This document shows, in pieces, positions 7,115 through 15,058 of a DNA stretch of 34,146 nt. The notes below the pieces were generated by a model. It did no database searches, was not told the DNA's origin, and saw nothing but the letters and a program-made list of their open reading frames with translations. The DNA is from Specibacter cremeus (GTDB taxonomy: Bacteria > Actinomycetota > Actinomycetes > Actinomycetales > Micrococcaceae). Numbering within the stretch: position 1 is the first letter of the stretch; each line of letters begins with the position of its first letter. A program made the position numbers and the translations under genes. The stretch is taken from assembly GCF_003946885.1 (NCBI RefSeq), contig NZ_RWKQ01000050.1, positions 1 through 34,146 of the forward strand, given 5' to 3'.

Positions 7115-8545
7115 TCAGTTGCCGACGAGGAGCGCCACATCGGCCGTGCTCCCTTGCCGCTGAACGCGATGCTCCGGCGCGGTGGGATGGAGCCGGCGCA
7201 TCGGTGCCTGGGCAACGACACGGTGCGCCACCTCGCGGGCTTCCTGGAGGAAGGTATGGGCGTCCCAGTCCACCGGCCAGCCCTTGAAGAGCCGCAACTT
7301 TCCGCCGACGACGACGGCGCTGATCTGATCGCGGTTGGCGTACCGCACGAGTTCCCAGCTGGGATCCCAGGAGGGCTGCATTTCCGGGACAGCCCAGTCG
7401 AGCACCAGGAAATCGGCGGCTTTCCCGGGCGCGATTTCTCCGGTGATGGTGCCCAGCCCGGCAGCTTCCGCGCCGCCCTGGGTCCCATGGTGGAGCCAGG
7501 TCCAGCCGCCCCCGCAGGAGGAATCGCCGTTCTGGAGACCGTAGGTGAGCCGCTGGGCCATTTCCGCAGCATCGAGTAGCCGGAAGCCGTCGCTTCGGGT
7601 GCCGTCGGTGCCGATGCCGAAGCGGATCTTTCGTTCAGCCAGCGCCGTGGCCGGGGCAACTGCGTTGCCTTTCCACGCACTGGCAACGGGGTTGTAGCTG
7701 ACCGCGCTGTCGGATTCTTCCAGGAGGCGCAGTTCGTAGGGGGTGAGCAGCGTCGCGTGCGCCGCCAGCAACTGCGGTCCCAGCGCCCCGATCGAGTGCA
7801 GATACTCGATCGGGCGCATGCCGCAGCGTTCGATGGAGCGCTCGACCGAGGCGAGATGTTCGTTGAGGTGGATCTGGAATACCGCGTTGGCGTCGTCGGC
7901 GAGCCTGGAGGTGTCCCGTAGAACGAGGTCGCTGGCCGCCTCGGGGATGGAAACCGCTAGAGAAGGGTGGACGAGGGGATCCGCGCTCCAACGGTTCAGG
8001 TGGTGTTCGGCCTCGCGCATGACTGTCGCGTGGGGGATCAGGGATCCGTCGACGGCGATGTCGTTGCAGACATAGCCCAGGACGCATCGCAGGCCCGCGT
8101 CGTTCGTCGCTGCGGCGATCGTACCGACGTCGACGCTGGCCCGTGTTCCGGCGTCACACACGGTGGTGAAGCCGCCGCGCAGGGATTCCAGGGCGGCCAG
8201 CTTGGCGGCCACGTAGATCGATTCGTCGTCAAGGTGCTGCTCCAAGGGCACCCATAGCCGGCGGAAGATTTCCGAGGGTTCGCCGAAGGCCATCGCTTTA
8301 CCGAAGCTCTGCGTCAGGTGGTTGTGGGTGTCCACGAAGCCCGGCATCAGCAGGTGATCAGGCAACCGGACGGGCGTGAGGTGCGGGTTCGATGCCTGAA
8401 GGATCTCAGCGGGGCCGACTTCGCGGAAGACGCCGCCGGCGACGACCACACCGTGATCCCGGACCGGTCCCTCCGGCAGGAGCAGCAATTCCGGCAGCAG
8501 CAGCATCTCATTCTGCTCAAGGGCGCTGGGGTCGATCGTGTTCAT
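7115..8545 (-). CDS. Amidohydrolase-superfamily deaminase (TRZ/ATZ/guanine-deaminase-like)
   Basis: 476 aa metal-dependent amidohydrolase with the deaminase layout: HxH in VDTHNH (His74, His76), His226 and His230 in IHLNEH, His263 in AAHATL and Asp314 in GTDG, consistent with a mononuclear zinc site in a TIM barrel. Members of this group hydrolyse amino groups from guanine, cytosine, 8-oxoguanine, adenosine derivatives or s-triazines. The usual S-H-N-P motif is SYNP here (residues 283-286), so the specificity pocket may be altered. Its ATG overlaps the stop of the NCS2 permease gene by 4 bp, indicating translational coupling and a shared substrate route. A purine or related N-heterocycle is the best guess; the exact substrate cannot be assigned. 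Confidence 0.85.
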   Translation of the reverse strand: MNTIDPSALEQNEMLLLPELLLLPEGPVRDHGVVVAGGVFREVGPAEILQASNPHLTPVRLPDHLLMPGFVDTHNHLTQSFGKAMAFGEPSEIFRRLWVPLEQHLDDESIYVAAKLAALESLRGGFTTVCDAGTRASVDVGTIAAATNDAGLRCVLGYVCNDIAVDGSLIPHATVMREAEHHLNRWSADPLVHPSLAVSIPEAASDLVLRDTSRLADDANAVFQIHLNEHLASVERSIERCGMRPIEYLHSIGALGPQLLAAHATLLTPYELRLLEESDSAVSYNPVASAWKGNAVAPATALAERKIRFGIGTDGTRSDGFRLLDAAEMAQRLTYGLQNGDSSCGGGWTWLHHGTQGGAEAAGLGTITGEIAPGKAADFLVLDWAVPEMQPSWDPSWELVRYANRDQISAVVVGGKLRLFKGWPVDWDAHTFLQEAREVAHRVVAQAPMRRLHPTAPEHRVQRQGSTADVALLVGN

Positions 8546-9936
8546 CGTGTACCTTCCGTTTGGATCTGCGGCTCGAGAGCCGTTTCGAATTCATGGGGTT
8601 CATGCGAAATTTCAGTGACCTCAGTATTGGGGGCCGTGCGACGCCCGAGGTGGTGGAAGACGAAGTTCGTCAGTGCTCCAACGAAGGCCGTCATGGCCAC
8701 CCCGCTGCCCAGCAGGATGGATGCGTTGACCGGCAGATGGGCGTACATGCCGGGGACCAGAATTGGCATCAGGCCGGCAGCCAAGGCGATGGCGGCGATG
8801 ATCGTGTTGCGGTGATCGTTGAAATCAACGCGGCGCAGCATCCGGAAGCCCATCGCGATGATGATGGAAAACACGATGACCGCGGTGGCCCCGATGACGG
8901 CGGAGGGTATGCCCGCCATCAGGCGGCCCACCGGTGCCAGCACGCCGATGACGATCAGGATCACCCCGGCGCCAACGGTGACGAAGCGGGTCCGGACGCC
9001 GGTGGCCTGGACGATGCCGATGTTTTCACCGCTGGTGACTATCAGTGAGGTTCCGAACAGGCCTCCGAAAAGCGACATGATGGCATCGCCCCTAATGGTT
9101 TTTGGAGCGTCCCGCTCGATGACGATGTCCTTGCCGACGATCTCGCCGTTGAGGATGGTCTGCCCGGTCGCCTCGGCCATGGACGCGATGCTGAAGATCA
9201 GCAGCGGAAGGGAGGCAAGGATGTCGAATTGTGGCGGCCCGAACGGCAGGAACTGAGGCAAGGCAAGAATGCTGCCGGTGCCTACACCGCTGAAATTCGC
9301 CATGCCCAGCAGGGCGCCGAGGACCGTTCCGGCAAGCATCCCGAGCAGCACCGCGACCTGCCGCAGCCCGTTGCGCATCAGACGGTAGAAGAGCACGATG
9401 AAGCCGATGGTCGCGATACCCAGTCCAAGGTTGTTCAGGTTCCCGAAATCCTTCGAGCCGGGTTGCCCGGTGATCAGAAACGCCGACACCTGGACAAGGT
9501 TTACCCCGATGACCACGATCATCGTGCCGACCACTACCGTCGGAAAGAATCTCAACAGGCGGGTGAACAGGGGCAGGACCAGAAAGTAGAAGACACCGGT
9601 AAGGATGACGGCCCCGGTAGCCATCTGGAGTCCGTGCTGTTTCGCGATCATCAGGAACATGATGATGGGCGCACCGCCCGGAAGCATGACGAACGGAAGT
9701 TTCGCGCCGATTTTCCAGGGGCCGAAGGATTGGAGCAGCGTGCCCAGCCCGCTGAGGATAAAGGTGGCGCTGAGCAGGTTGGTGGTCAGCGATTCCGACA
9801 GGCCAAGGGTCTTGCTGACCAGGAAGACGGAGGACAGGGGCGTGGCCACCATGACCATAACATGCTGCAAGCTGAGGGGGACGAGCCGCCGCAACGGGGG
9901 AATCTCGTCCACGGGATGGCGATTTGTAAGTTTCAT
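8542..9936 (-). CDS. NCS2-family nucleobase (xanthine/uracil-type) permease
   Basis: 464 aa, about 14 membrane helices, of the NCS2/NAT family of proton-coupled importers for xanthine, urate, guanine or uracil. The family signature occurs as GENIGIVQATGVRTRF, and the TM8 acidic residue is present in SMAEATGQT. It is the first gene of a minus-strand operon with the amidohydrolase (4-bp overlap) and TauE. GAGAGAAG about 9 nt upstream of the ATG is a usable ribosome site. The pairing with a deaminase suggests uptake and deamination of the same compound. Family is firm, substrate open. Confidence 0.93.
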   Translation of the reverse strand: MKLTNRHPVDEIPPLRRLVPLSLQHVMVMVATPLSSVFLVSKTLGLSESLTTNLLSATFILSGLGTLLQSFGPWKIGAKLPFVMLPGGAPIIMFLMIAKQHGLQMATGAVILTGVFYFLVLPLFTRLLRFFPTVVVGTMIVVIGVNLVQVSAFLITGQPGSKDFGNLNNLGLGIATIGFIVLFYRLMRNGLRQVAVLLGMLAGTVLGALLGMANFSGVGTGSILALPQFLPFGPPQFDILASLPLLIFSIASMAEATGQTILNGEIVGKDIVIERDAPKTIRGDAIMSLFGGLFGTSLIVTSGENIGIVQATGVRTRFVTVGAGVILIVIGVLAPVGRLMAGIPSAVIGATAVIVFSIIIAMGFRMLRRVDFNDHRNTIIAAIALAAGLMPILVPGMYAHLPVNASILLGSGVAMTAFVGALTNFVFHHLGRRTAPNTEVTEISHEPHEFETALEPQIQTEGTR

Positions 9937-9964
9937 GATGCCTGACTTCTCTCAAAGGGGAGGA

Positions 9965-9998
9965 ACGGACATCGCGGGCGGTGTCCGTAAATTGTCAA
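9965..9998 (-). promoter_or_regulatory. Candidate -35 (TTGACA) with overlapping dyad, NCS2 operon
   Basis: On the minus strand a consensus TTGACA (9998-9993) lies about 60 nt before the NCS2 start. Downstream of it, 9965-9974 and 9979-9988 form a dyad (ACGGACATCG against CGGTGTCCGT, one wobble) that covers the place where the -10 would be. The -10 itself is poor, so the promoter may depend on regulation. A repressor site is a reasonable reading. Confidence 0.4.
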
Positions 9999-10097
9999 GG
10001 CCTCTGAGGCTGTGATGACTTGGTGGATCGAACAACGCTGTTGTCCACAGTCCCTCAGAAGTTCTCGTTCCTGCTTACCGGGAAGGTCGCTTGTGGC

Positions 10098-10119
10098 TAT
10101 CCCAAATCGATTTGGGATA
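10098..10119. promoter_or_regulatory. Perfect 22-bp palindrome, candidate LacI-family operator
   Basis: The half-site TATCCCAAATC is followed directly by its exact complement, giving a central CG, the hallmark of LacI-family operators. It lies 162 bp upstream of the NCS2 start codon and about 225 bp before the promoter of the opposite gene. The LacI-type regulator encoded at 5322-6377 is the obvious candidate binder, but binding is not shown. Confidence 0.55.
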
Positions 10120-10342
10120 AGCCTGACCCTTTCCATGTATGGCTGTCAAGGGGTTCGCGCCAAGTCGACCGAAAGGTGCGGGAAATCCGGATGGATTGCC
10201 TGGCGTCCGGGCGGCACTGCTGCCCCGCCCGCTATGGGTAAGCCCGGTGCGTTGGCCGGTCGTCTTGGGCGCCCCTTTGAAGGTGCCGGGTTCGGCCCTG
10301 TCGACGTCGACGGGGCCGGGGCCAGCGGGCCCTACCCCCCCC

Positions 10343-10372
10343 TTGGCCGAAGGCACCCGCAAGCGGTAAAAT
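10343..10372 (+). promoter_or_regulatory. Candidate promoter for the membrane protein/desaturase pair
   Basis: TTGGCC (10343-10348) and TAAAAT (10367-10372) are separated by 18 bp. The start site would be near 10379, leaving a leader of roughly 240 nt. No known riboswitch fold was recognised in the leader. Confidence 0.4.
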
Positions 10373-10622
10373 GATTACGTTGCCCCGGACCCCGGCAGCG
10401 TACCGTCACGACGCCACCGATGCTGGAAAATCAACCCTCCAAAATCGGCCCTGCAGGTCAGCAGGCGGCGTCGCAGATTAATGCGCAACCCGCGGGATCG
10501 ACGATGGGCAGCTTGAGCATTCGCTCCAGTGCCGCAATCCGGCTCTCATCCCTCCGCCCCCGCTCGATGCGTTCCGACCGGTCGACACCGGTCCTGTGGA
10601 GATTTGGCACAAGGAGTCCGCG

Positions 10623-11300
10623 ATGAGCACAACACCAGGGGCAGCCCGCACACCGGGACACCGGCGCTGGCACCGGGGAGGGCACGGCGACGCGGCGGCC
10701 AGGCACGACGGCCGGGATCGCACCAGCGTGGTCGGCCGGGAGCGGGCAACATACGGCGGCATCAAGCTCGGCTCCGCGTTCTTCGGTTGGCTCACCGCGA
10801 CGGGCACGGCCGTGCTGTTGACCGCGTTGGCGGCCGGTGCAGGTGCCGTCGTCGCCTTGGCCTCCGGGAACAACGCCACCGGCAACACAGCCACCATGGG
10901 GGTCACCGGGGTCATAGTCCTGCTGGTAGTCCTGTTTGTCTCGTATTATTGCGGCGGGTACGTCGCGGGGCGGATGGCGCGGTTCAACGGACTGACCCAG
11001 GGCTTGTTTGTTTGGCTGTGGGCCGTGGCCATCGCCGTCGTTGTGGCAATCGTCGCCGCCGTCGCCGGCAACAAGTTCGACATCCTGGGGCGGCTCAACA
11101 GCTTCCCGCGCCTGCCGTTCAACGAAGGCAACCTGACCGCCGTCGGTGTCCTGGCCGTCGTCGTCGCGGCCGCCGCCGCGTTGGCCGGGGCACTCCTGGG
11201 CGGGCTGGCCGGCATGCACTTCCACCGGAAGGTGGACCGCGCCGGGTTCGACACCGCGCCGCGGGATGCGGCGTCTCCCGGAGAGGAGGCGTCGCCATGA
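10623..11300 (+). CDS. Hypothetical four-helix membrane protein, translationally coupled to desaturase 2
   Basis: 225 aa. A hydrophilic N-terminal stretch (about 45 residues) precedes four predicted membrane helices, around residues 58-82, 92-118, 128-150 and 176-202; the C-terminus is charged. The glycine-rich SYYCGGYVAGRMARF segment after helix 2 resembles small membrane proteins of the TIGR04086/YrzE type, though I cannot assign it firmly. The ATG at 10623 follows AAGGAG at 8 nt; an upstream in-frame GTG (10596) has no such site. Its TGA overlaps the ATG of the desaturase gene, so the two proteins are likely made together. A role in membrane adaptation is inferred only from that coupling. 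Confidence 0.75.
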   Translation: MSTTPGAARTPGHRRWHRGGHGDAAARHDGRDRTSVVGRERATYGGIKLGSAFFGWLTATGTAVLLTALAAGAGAVVALASGNNATGNTATMGVTGVIVLLVVLFVSYYCGGYVAGRMARFNGLTQGLFVWLWAVAIAVVVAIVAAVAGNKFDILGRLNSFPRLPFNEGNLTAVGVLAVVVAAAAALAGALLGGLAGMHFHRKVDRAGFDTAPRDAASPGEEASP

Positions 11301-12385
11301 GTACGCAGACAACCGGTGGGCCGGCCCCGGCTCCGCAGGTCCGGCCCAACCGCATGGTCAACGGCTACGTCACCCTGTTGAAGACGGTGCGGGAGGCCGG
11401 CTTGCTGCGCCGCCGACGCCGCTTCTACCTCACGCTCTTCATCGTCCTGTTGCTGTTGCTGGCGGCGGCCTGGACCGGGTTTGCGGTCATCGGCCAGTCC
11501 TGGTTCCAGCTGGTCATCGCGGCGGTCCTGGGCGTTCTCTTCACTCAGTTCGGTCTGTTGGCACACGAGGCGGCACACCACCAGGTGTTCGCGTCCCGGG
11601 GCGCCAACGACTGGTTCGGCAGGCTGCTGGGCATCACCCTTGTCGGGATTAGCTTCGGCTACTGGAATGACAAGCACAGCCGGCACCACACCAACCCGAA
11701 CACCATTGGCCGGGACCCGGACATCAAGCCGGGCACCATCGTCTTCTACCCGGAGGCCGCGGCCGAGCGGCACGGACTGATGGCGGCGGTCGCCCGGCGG
11801 CAGGGCTATCTCCTGTTCGTGATCCTGCCGTTCCTGGGCGTGGCGCTGCACGTCGACTCGTTCAAGTTCCTGCTGCGCCATGCCCGGACCGAGCACCGGT
11901 GGCTGGAATTGGGCAGCATCACCGCGCGGCTGTGCCTGTTGCTGGGCATCGCGTTCCTCTACCTGCCGCTCGGCATGGCGTGCGCGTTCGTCGCCGTGCA
12001 ACTGGGCGTCTTCGGCTTTTACATGGGCGCCTCGTTCGCACCCAACCACAAGGGCATGCCCATCCTGCCGGCGAACAGCCGCGTCGACTTCCTCAACCGC
12101 CAGGTGCTCACCTCGCGCAACATCGCCGGTGGTTCGTTCATCAGGACGCTGCTGGGCGGGCTGAACCATCAGGTGGAGCATCACCTGTTTCCGGACATGC
12201 CGCGCCCACAGCTTCCCGCTGCGGCCGTGATTGTCCGCGAGTACTGCCGCGAGAACAACATCGCCTACACGGAGACGTCGCTGCTCGGGTCGTACCTGAT
12301 CGTGGTGCGCTACCTGAACCGGGTGGGCTTGTCCGCGGTGGACCCGTTCGAGTGCCCGCTGGCGGGGCAGCTGCGGCGACGGTAG
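11297..12385 (+). CDS. Membrane fatty-acid desaturase, paralog 2
   Basis: 362 aa di-iron desaturase with HEAAH (residues 90-94), HSRHH (127-131) and QVEHH (292-296), so all iron ligands are present. The open frame extends far upstream, but the ATG at 11297 is chosen because GAGGAGG lies 8-9 nt before it and it overlaps the stop of the preceding membrane-protein gene (ATGA). Sequence and order of domains closely follow the desaturase at 1298-2383, including the C-terminal YTET...V.RYLNRVGL and DPFECP segments, marking them as paralogs. Different substrates or growth conditions would explain keeping both; neither can be told from sequence. Confidence 0.92.
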   Translation: MSTQTTGGPAPAPQVRPNRMVNGYVTLLKTVREAGLLRRRRRFYLTLFIVLLLLLAAAWTGFAVIGQSWFQLVIAAVLGVLFTQFGLLAHEAAHHQVFASRGANDWFGRLLGITLVGISFGYWNDKHSRHHTNPNTIGRDPDIKPGTIVFYPEAAAERHGLMAAVARRQGYLLFVILPFLGVALHVDSFKFLLRHARTEHRWLELGSITARLCLLLGIAFLYLPLGMACAFVAVQLGVFGFYMGASFAPNHKGMPILPANSRVDFLNRQVLTSRNIAGGSFIRTLLGGLNHQVEHHLFPDMPRPQLPAAAVIVREYCRENNIAYTETSLLGSYLIVVRYLNRVGLSAVDPFECPLAGQLRRR

Positions 12386-12390
12386 GCCGG

Positions 12391-12954
12391 TCAGCCGGCC
12401 GCCAGATCGTCGCGGGCCCACGTGACGATGCGGTATTCGGTGCCGTTGCCGGACGTGTGCCAGCCGTCCGCCGGTGCGGCGTCCCGGAGCGACCACCCCG
12501 GGCCGAGGGGCGGCGCCTGGGTGTCTCCGGGCACGTCGGTGTTGATGACGGTGACGACGGCGACGGTGGCCTGCGCCAGCACCTGCCCGAACACCTGCCC
12601 GCCGCCGATCACCCAGATTTCCTCCGCACCGGGGGAGCGGCGCGCCTCCTCCAGCGCTTGCGGCACCGAATGGACGACGACGGCGCCGCCCGCCTCGGGC
12701 GTGCCGGCCCAGCCGGGTTGCGCGGTCACCACGATGTTCGTGCGGTCCGGCAGGGGGCGGAACCTCGCCGGGAACGAATCCCACGTCTTGCGGCCCATGA
12801 CGACCGGGTGGCCGGCGGTGGTCCGCTTGAAATGGGCCAGATCCTCGGGCAGGTGCCACGGCATGCCGCCGTCCCGGCCGATCACGCCGTCGGTGGTCTG
12901 TGCCCAGATCATGCCGATGAAGGGGACGGGACGCGGGAGGCCCTCGGCGCTCAT
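12391..12954 (-). CDS. folA: Dihydrofolate reductase
   Basis: 187 aa, within the usual bacterial size (160-190). It reduces dihydrofolate to tetrahydrofolate with NADPH, recycling the dihydrofolate made by thymidylate synthase. Visible motifs are [20 protein letters not shown] (residues 14-33), [12 protein letters not shown] with the catalytic acidic residue Asp38, [11 protein letters not shown] and the [10 protein letters not shown] nucleotide-binding loop. The frame runs on upstream without a stop, but the ATG at 12954 overlaps the thyA stop by 4 bp, the expected coupled arrangement. Confidence 0.95.
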   Translation of the reverse strand: MSAEGLPRPVPFIGMIWAQTTDGVIGRDGGMPWHLPEDLAHFKRTTAGHPVVMGRKTWDSFPARFRPLPDRTNIVVTAQPGWAGTPEAGGAVVVHSVPQALEEARRSPGAEEIWVIGGGQVFGQVLAQATVAVVTVINTDVPGDTQAPPLGPGWSLRDAAPADGWHTSGNGTEYRIVTWARDDLAAG

Positions 12955-13769
12955 ACGGCGATCGGCGCCTTGATGGTCGGGTGGTGCCGGTAGTCCAGCA
13001 GTTCGAAGTCCTCGAGGGTGTAGTCGAGGATGGAGTCCGGCTTCCGCACGAATCTCAGCTGCGGATATGGGTAGGGAACACGCGCGAGCTGCTCGGTGAC
13101 CTGGGCGACGTGGTCGTCGTAGATGTGCACGTCGCCGCCGGTCCACACGAACTCGCCGGGCTCCAGGTCCAGCTGGTGCGCCACCATGCGTGTGAGCAAC
13201 GCGTACGAGGCGATGTTGAACGGCACGCCCAGGAACATGTCGGCGCTGCGCTGGTACAGCTGGCAGCTGAGCCTGCCCGGGCCGTCGGGTTGTGGCTCCA
13301 CGTAGAACTGGAAGAAGGCATGGCACGGCGGTAGCGCCATGTCCTTGATTTCCGCCACGTTCCAGGCCGAGACGATGTGCCGGCGGGAATCCGGGTTGTT
13401 GCGCAGGGACTCCATCACCGCGGCGATCTGGTCGATGTGGCCACCGTCGGGCGTCGGCCAGGAGCGCCACTGGACGCCATAGACCGGGCCCAGCTCGCCG
13501 TCGTCGTCCGCCCATTCGTTCCAGATCCTGACCCCGTGCTCCTGCAGCCAGCGCACATTGGAGTCGCCGCGCAGGAACCACAGCAGCTCCAGCGCCACGG
13601 ACTTGAAATGCACGCGCTTGGTCGTGACGAGCGGGAAGCCGTCCGCCAGGTCGAAGCGGATCTGGCGGCCGAACACGCTGCGCGTGCCCGTGCCGGTGCG
13701 GTCGGATTTGGCGACGCCGTGGTCCATGACGTCGCGCAGCAGGTCCTCATATGGGGTGCGGATGCTCAC
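12951..13769 (-). CDS. thyA: Thymidylate synthase
   Basis: 272 aa ThyA. It methylates dUMP to dTMP with methylene-tetrahydrofolate. The nucleophile is Cys149 in [21 protein letters not shown] (residues 129-137) and the phosphate-binding [13 protein letters not shown] (22-34) are intact. The start is GTG at 13769, with TAAGCT 6 nt upstream and no ribosome site, so the mRNA is likely leaderless. Its TGA overlaps the folA ATG, forming a two-gene operon. Confidence 0.97.
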   Translation of the reverse strand: MSIRTPYEDLLRDVMDHGVAKSDRTGTGTRSVFGRQIRFDLADGFPLVTTKRVHFKSVALELLWFLRGDSNVRWLQEHGVRIWNEWADDDGELGPVYGVQWRSWPTPDGGHIDQIAAVMESLRNNPDSRRHIVSAWNVAEIKDMALPPCHAFFQFYVEPQPDGPGRLSCQLYQRSADMFLGVPFNIASYALLTRMVAHQLDLEPGEFVWTGGDVHIYDDHVAQVTEQLARVPYPYPQLRFVRKPDSILDYTLEDFELLDYRHHPTIKAPIAV

Positions 13770-13775
13770 GGGTAC

Positions 13776-13781
13776 AGCTTA
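13776..13781 (-). promoter_or_regulatory. Leaderless -10 element (TAAGCT) of thyA
   Basis: On the minus strand TAAGCT is followed by GTACCC and then the GTG start. It fits TANNNT at 6 nt spacing and there is no Shine-Dalgarno sequence, so the thyA-folA transcript probably begins at the start codon. Confidence 0.55.
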
Positions 13782-13898
13782 CCGGGCGGGCTGGAAGTTG
13801 GTCGGAAGCAGCCAGGACGCAACCGCCGGGACGGCGAGGGGGCCCAGACCATGGGGTTCGCGATTTTGGTGGGTGGCGTGCATTCAGCCTGCCGCCAG

Positions 13899-13961
13899 CG
13901 TCAATTCCCCAGATAACGCCCGTTCGCCGGGGCTACACCTGCGTTATCTGGGGAATTGACG
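13899..13961. repeat. 21-bp perfect inverted repeat with 21-nt spacer (REP-like)
   Basis: Bases 13899-13919 (starting CGTCAATTCCCCAGATAACG) are the exact complement of 13941-13961. The 21-nt spacer between them is GC-rich. It lies about 130 bp upstream of thyA and is unrelated in sequence to the other palindromes in this window. It is probably a REP/MITE-type unit or a strong structured terminator. Confidence 0.75.
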
Positions 13962-14029
13962 CGGCCAGCTGACAGGCTCGACCGCCGGGCCAGGCCTGCC
14001 GTCGCCCGTCACCTTTCATTCCTCACCAT

Positions 14030-14058
14030 GTGCGGGTGCCTGAGGCCAACACCCGCAC
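14030..14058 (-). terminator. Stem-loop behind the mutT1-like gene
   Basis: GTGCGGGTG (14030-14038) and CACCCGCAC (14050-14058) form a perfect 9-bp stem with an 11-nt loop, 31 nt after the stop codon at 14090. There is no T tract, common for high-GC actinobacteria. Confidence 0.45.
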
Positions 14059-14089
14059 GTATCGAAGAACCAGGGAAGCGTCGTACGGG

Positions 14090-15058
14090 TCAGTCGTCGT
14101 ACGGCTTGTGCGCCTCCAACGCGACGATCGTGCCCGGCGCCGCGACGGACACGTGCGCCACGAGCATCTCGCCGGGGGCCAGGTGCGGGTCCGTCCCGGG
14201 CAACGCATCGGCCAGGCCGTCGTCCATGTGGTCGGCGAGCGTGGCCAGCACGGTCGGCAGCACGGGCCGGTGGGTGCACACGGCCACGGGCGTGCCCTTG
14301 GCCAGCAGCCGGTCGAACAGGGCGCCCACCTTCGCCGGCTTGCGCTTGTGGTCGGCCTCCGTGAGCCAGTGGGTGACCTTGACCTTCGCCCGGGACGCCT
14401 GCGCGTACGGGGCGATCGTGGTCAGGCAGCGCACCCACCCGCTCGTGACGACCTTGTCCGGGTGCCACGCCATGAGCAGCCGCTGCACGTACAACGCCTG
14501 CCGCTTGCCGGTGGCCGCCAACGGACGCTCGCCCTCGGCGCGGGTCCACGCCGAGCGCGGCTTCGCCTTTGCATGGCGCACCACGATCAGCGGCCACGTC
14601 TCCAGCCGGCCGGCCTCATGCGCCGCCGCGAGCGCATCGAGCGGGACGACGTCGGACGGGTTCGTCAGCAGGCCGCGCGCCTTCCCGACCTGGCACCACA
14701 GGACGGTGTCGACCTCCTTGCCGTCCGGCAGCGGCGGCATGTCCCCCGTGGCCGCGGCCCAGTAGTGGACCTCTTTCAGCCCCGGTTTCACCGGGTACCG
14801 GATGGTCGGCAGCGGGATGCCCAGCTTGATCGGCAACCCCACCTCCTCGGCCACCTCGCGCACCGCGCATTCGGGCAGCGTCTCGCCTTGGTCCAGTTTG
14901 CCCTTGGGCCAGGACCAGTCGTCGTATCGTTGCCGGTGGATCAGCAGCACCTCGAGCTGCTTCCTCCTGACCCGCCAGCACAGCGCGCCCGCCGCGCGGA
15001 CGGCGATGCCGTTGCCGCCGCCGTCGCTCCCCTCGAACAGGTGTTCGGCGCTGCGCAT
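14090..15058 (-). CDS. mutT1: Nudix hydrolase fused to histidine phosphatase (MutT1-type 8-oxo-(d)GTP/diadenosine polyphosphate hydrolase)
   Basis: 322 aa two-domain protein. The N-terminal Nudix domain carries a complete Nudix box at residues 53-75 (G53, E59, R67-E68, E71-E72, G74). The C-terminal half is a histidine-phosphatase (SixA-like) domain starting at VVRHAKA (Arg161-His162), with a second catalytic-type histidine in CTHRPVLP. The same fusion occurs in mycobacterial MutT1, which hydrolyses 8-oxo-GTP/8-oxo-dGTP and diadenosine polyphosphates and also lies beside ppk1. The ATG at 15058 shares one base with the ppk1 stop (TGATG), so translation is coupled; longer upstream starts would run into ppk1. 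A role in nucleotide-pool sanitation is likely. Confidence 0.9.
   Translation of the reverse strand: MRSAEHLFEGSDGGGNGIAVRAAGALCWRVRRKQLEVLLIHRQRYDDWSWPKGKLDQGETLPECAVREVAEEVGLPIKLGIPLPTIRYPVKPGLKEVHYWAAATGDMPPLPDGKEVDTVLWCQVGKARGLLTNPSDVVPLDALAAAHEAGRLETWPLIVVRHAKAKPRSAWTRAEGERPLAATGKRQALYVQRLLMAWHPDKVVTSGWVRCLTTIAPYAQASRAKVKVTHWLTEADHKRKPAKVGALFDRLLAKGTPVAVCTHRPVLPTVLATLADHMDDGLADALPGTDPHLAPGEMLVAHVSVAAPGTIVALEAHKPYDD

Larger units (their letters stand above)
9937..10622. other. 686-bp non-coding region between the NCS2 operon and the membrane-protein/desaturase pair
   Basis: No convincing gene is seen. On the NCS2 side it holds a TTGACA with a 10-bp-arm dyad (9965-9998), a short dyad ACAAC-GCT-GTTGT (10032-10044) and a perfect 22-bp palindrome (10098-10119). 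On the other side a promoter-like pair (10343-10372) gives a leader of about 240 nt before the ATG at 10623. A 50-codon minus-strand reading frame (10458-10610) ends in a cysteine-rich tail but lacks translation signals. The GC-rich middle (10200-10340) shows only local hairpins such as GGGCGGCA paired with TGCC-CC-GCCC. Confidence 0.6.
13770..14089. other. 320-bp intergenic region between thyA and the mutT1-like gene
   Basis: It contains the thyA promoter element, a long perfect inverted repeat (13899-13961) and a terminator-like stem behind the mutT1-like gene (14030-14058). No gene is supported; short reading frames here lack start signals. Confidence 0.6.

Noticed and set aside
10075-10362. 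95-codon minus-strand frame in the long intergenic region
   Set aside because: No ribosome site, no recognised motif, and it runs through the 22-bp palindrome; treated as non-coding.
10379-10622. Possible riboswitch in the long leader of the membrane protein/desaturase pair
   Set aside because: No known riboswitch core was recognised; length alone is not enough.
10946-12859. 637-codon minus-strand frame over desaturase 2 and part of folA
   Set aside because: Antisense shadow; the real folA reading uses only its last part in a different context, with its start set by the thyA overlap.
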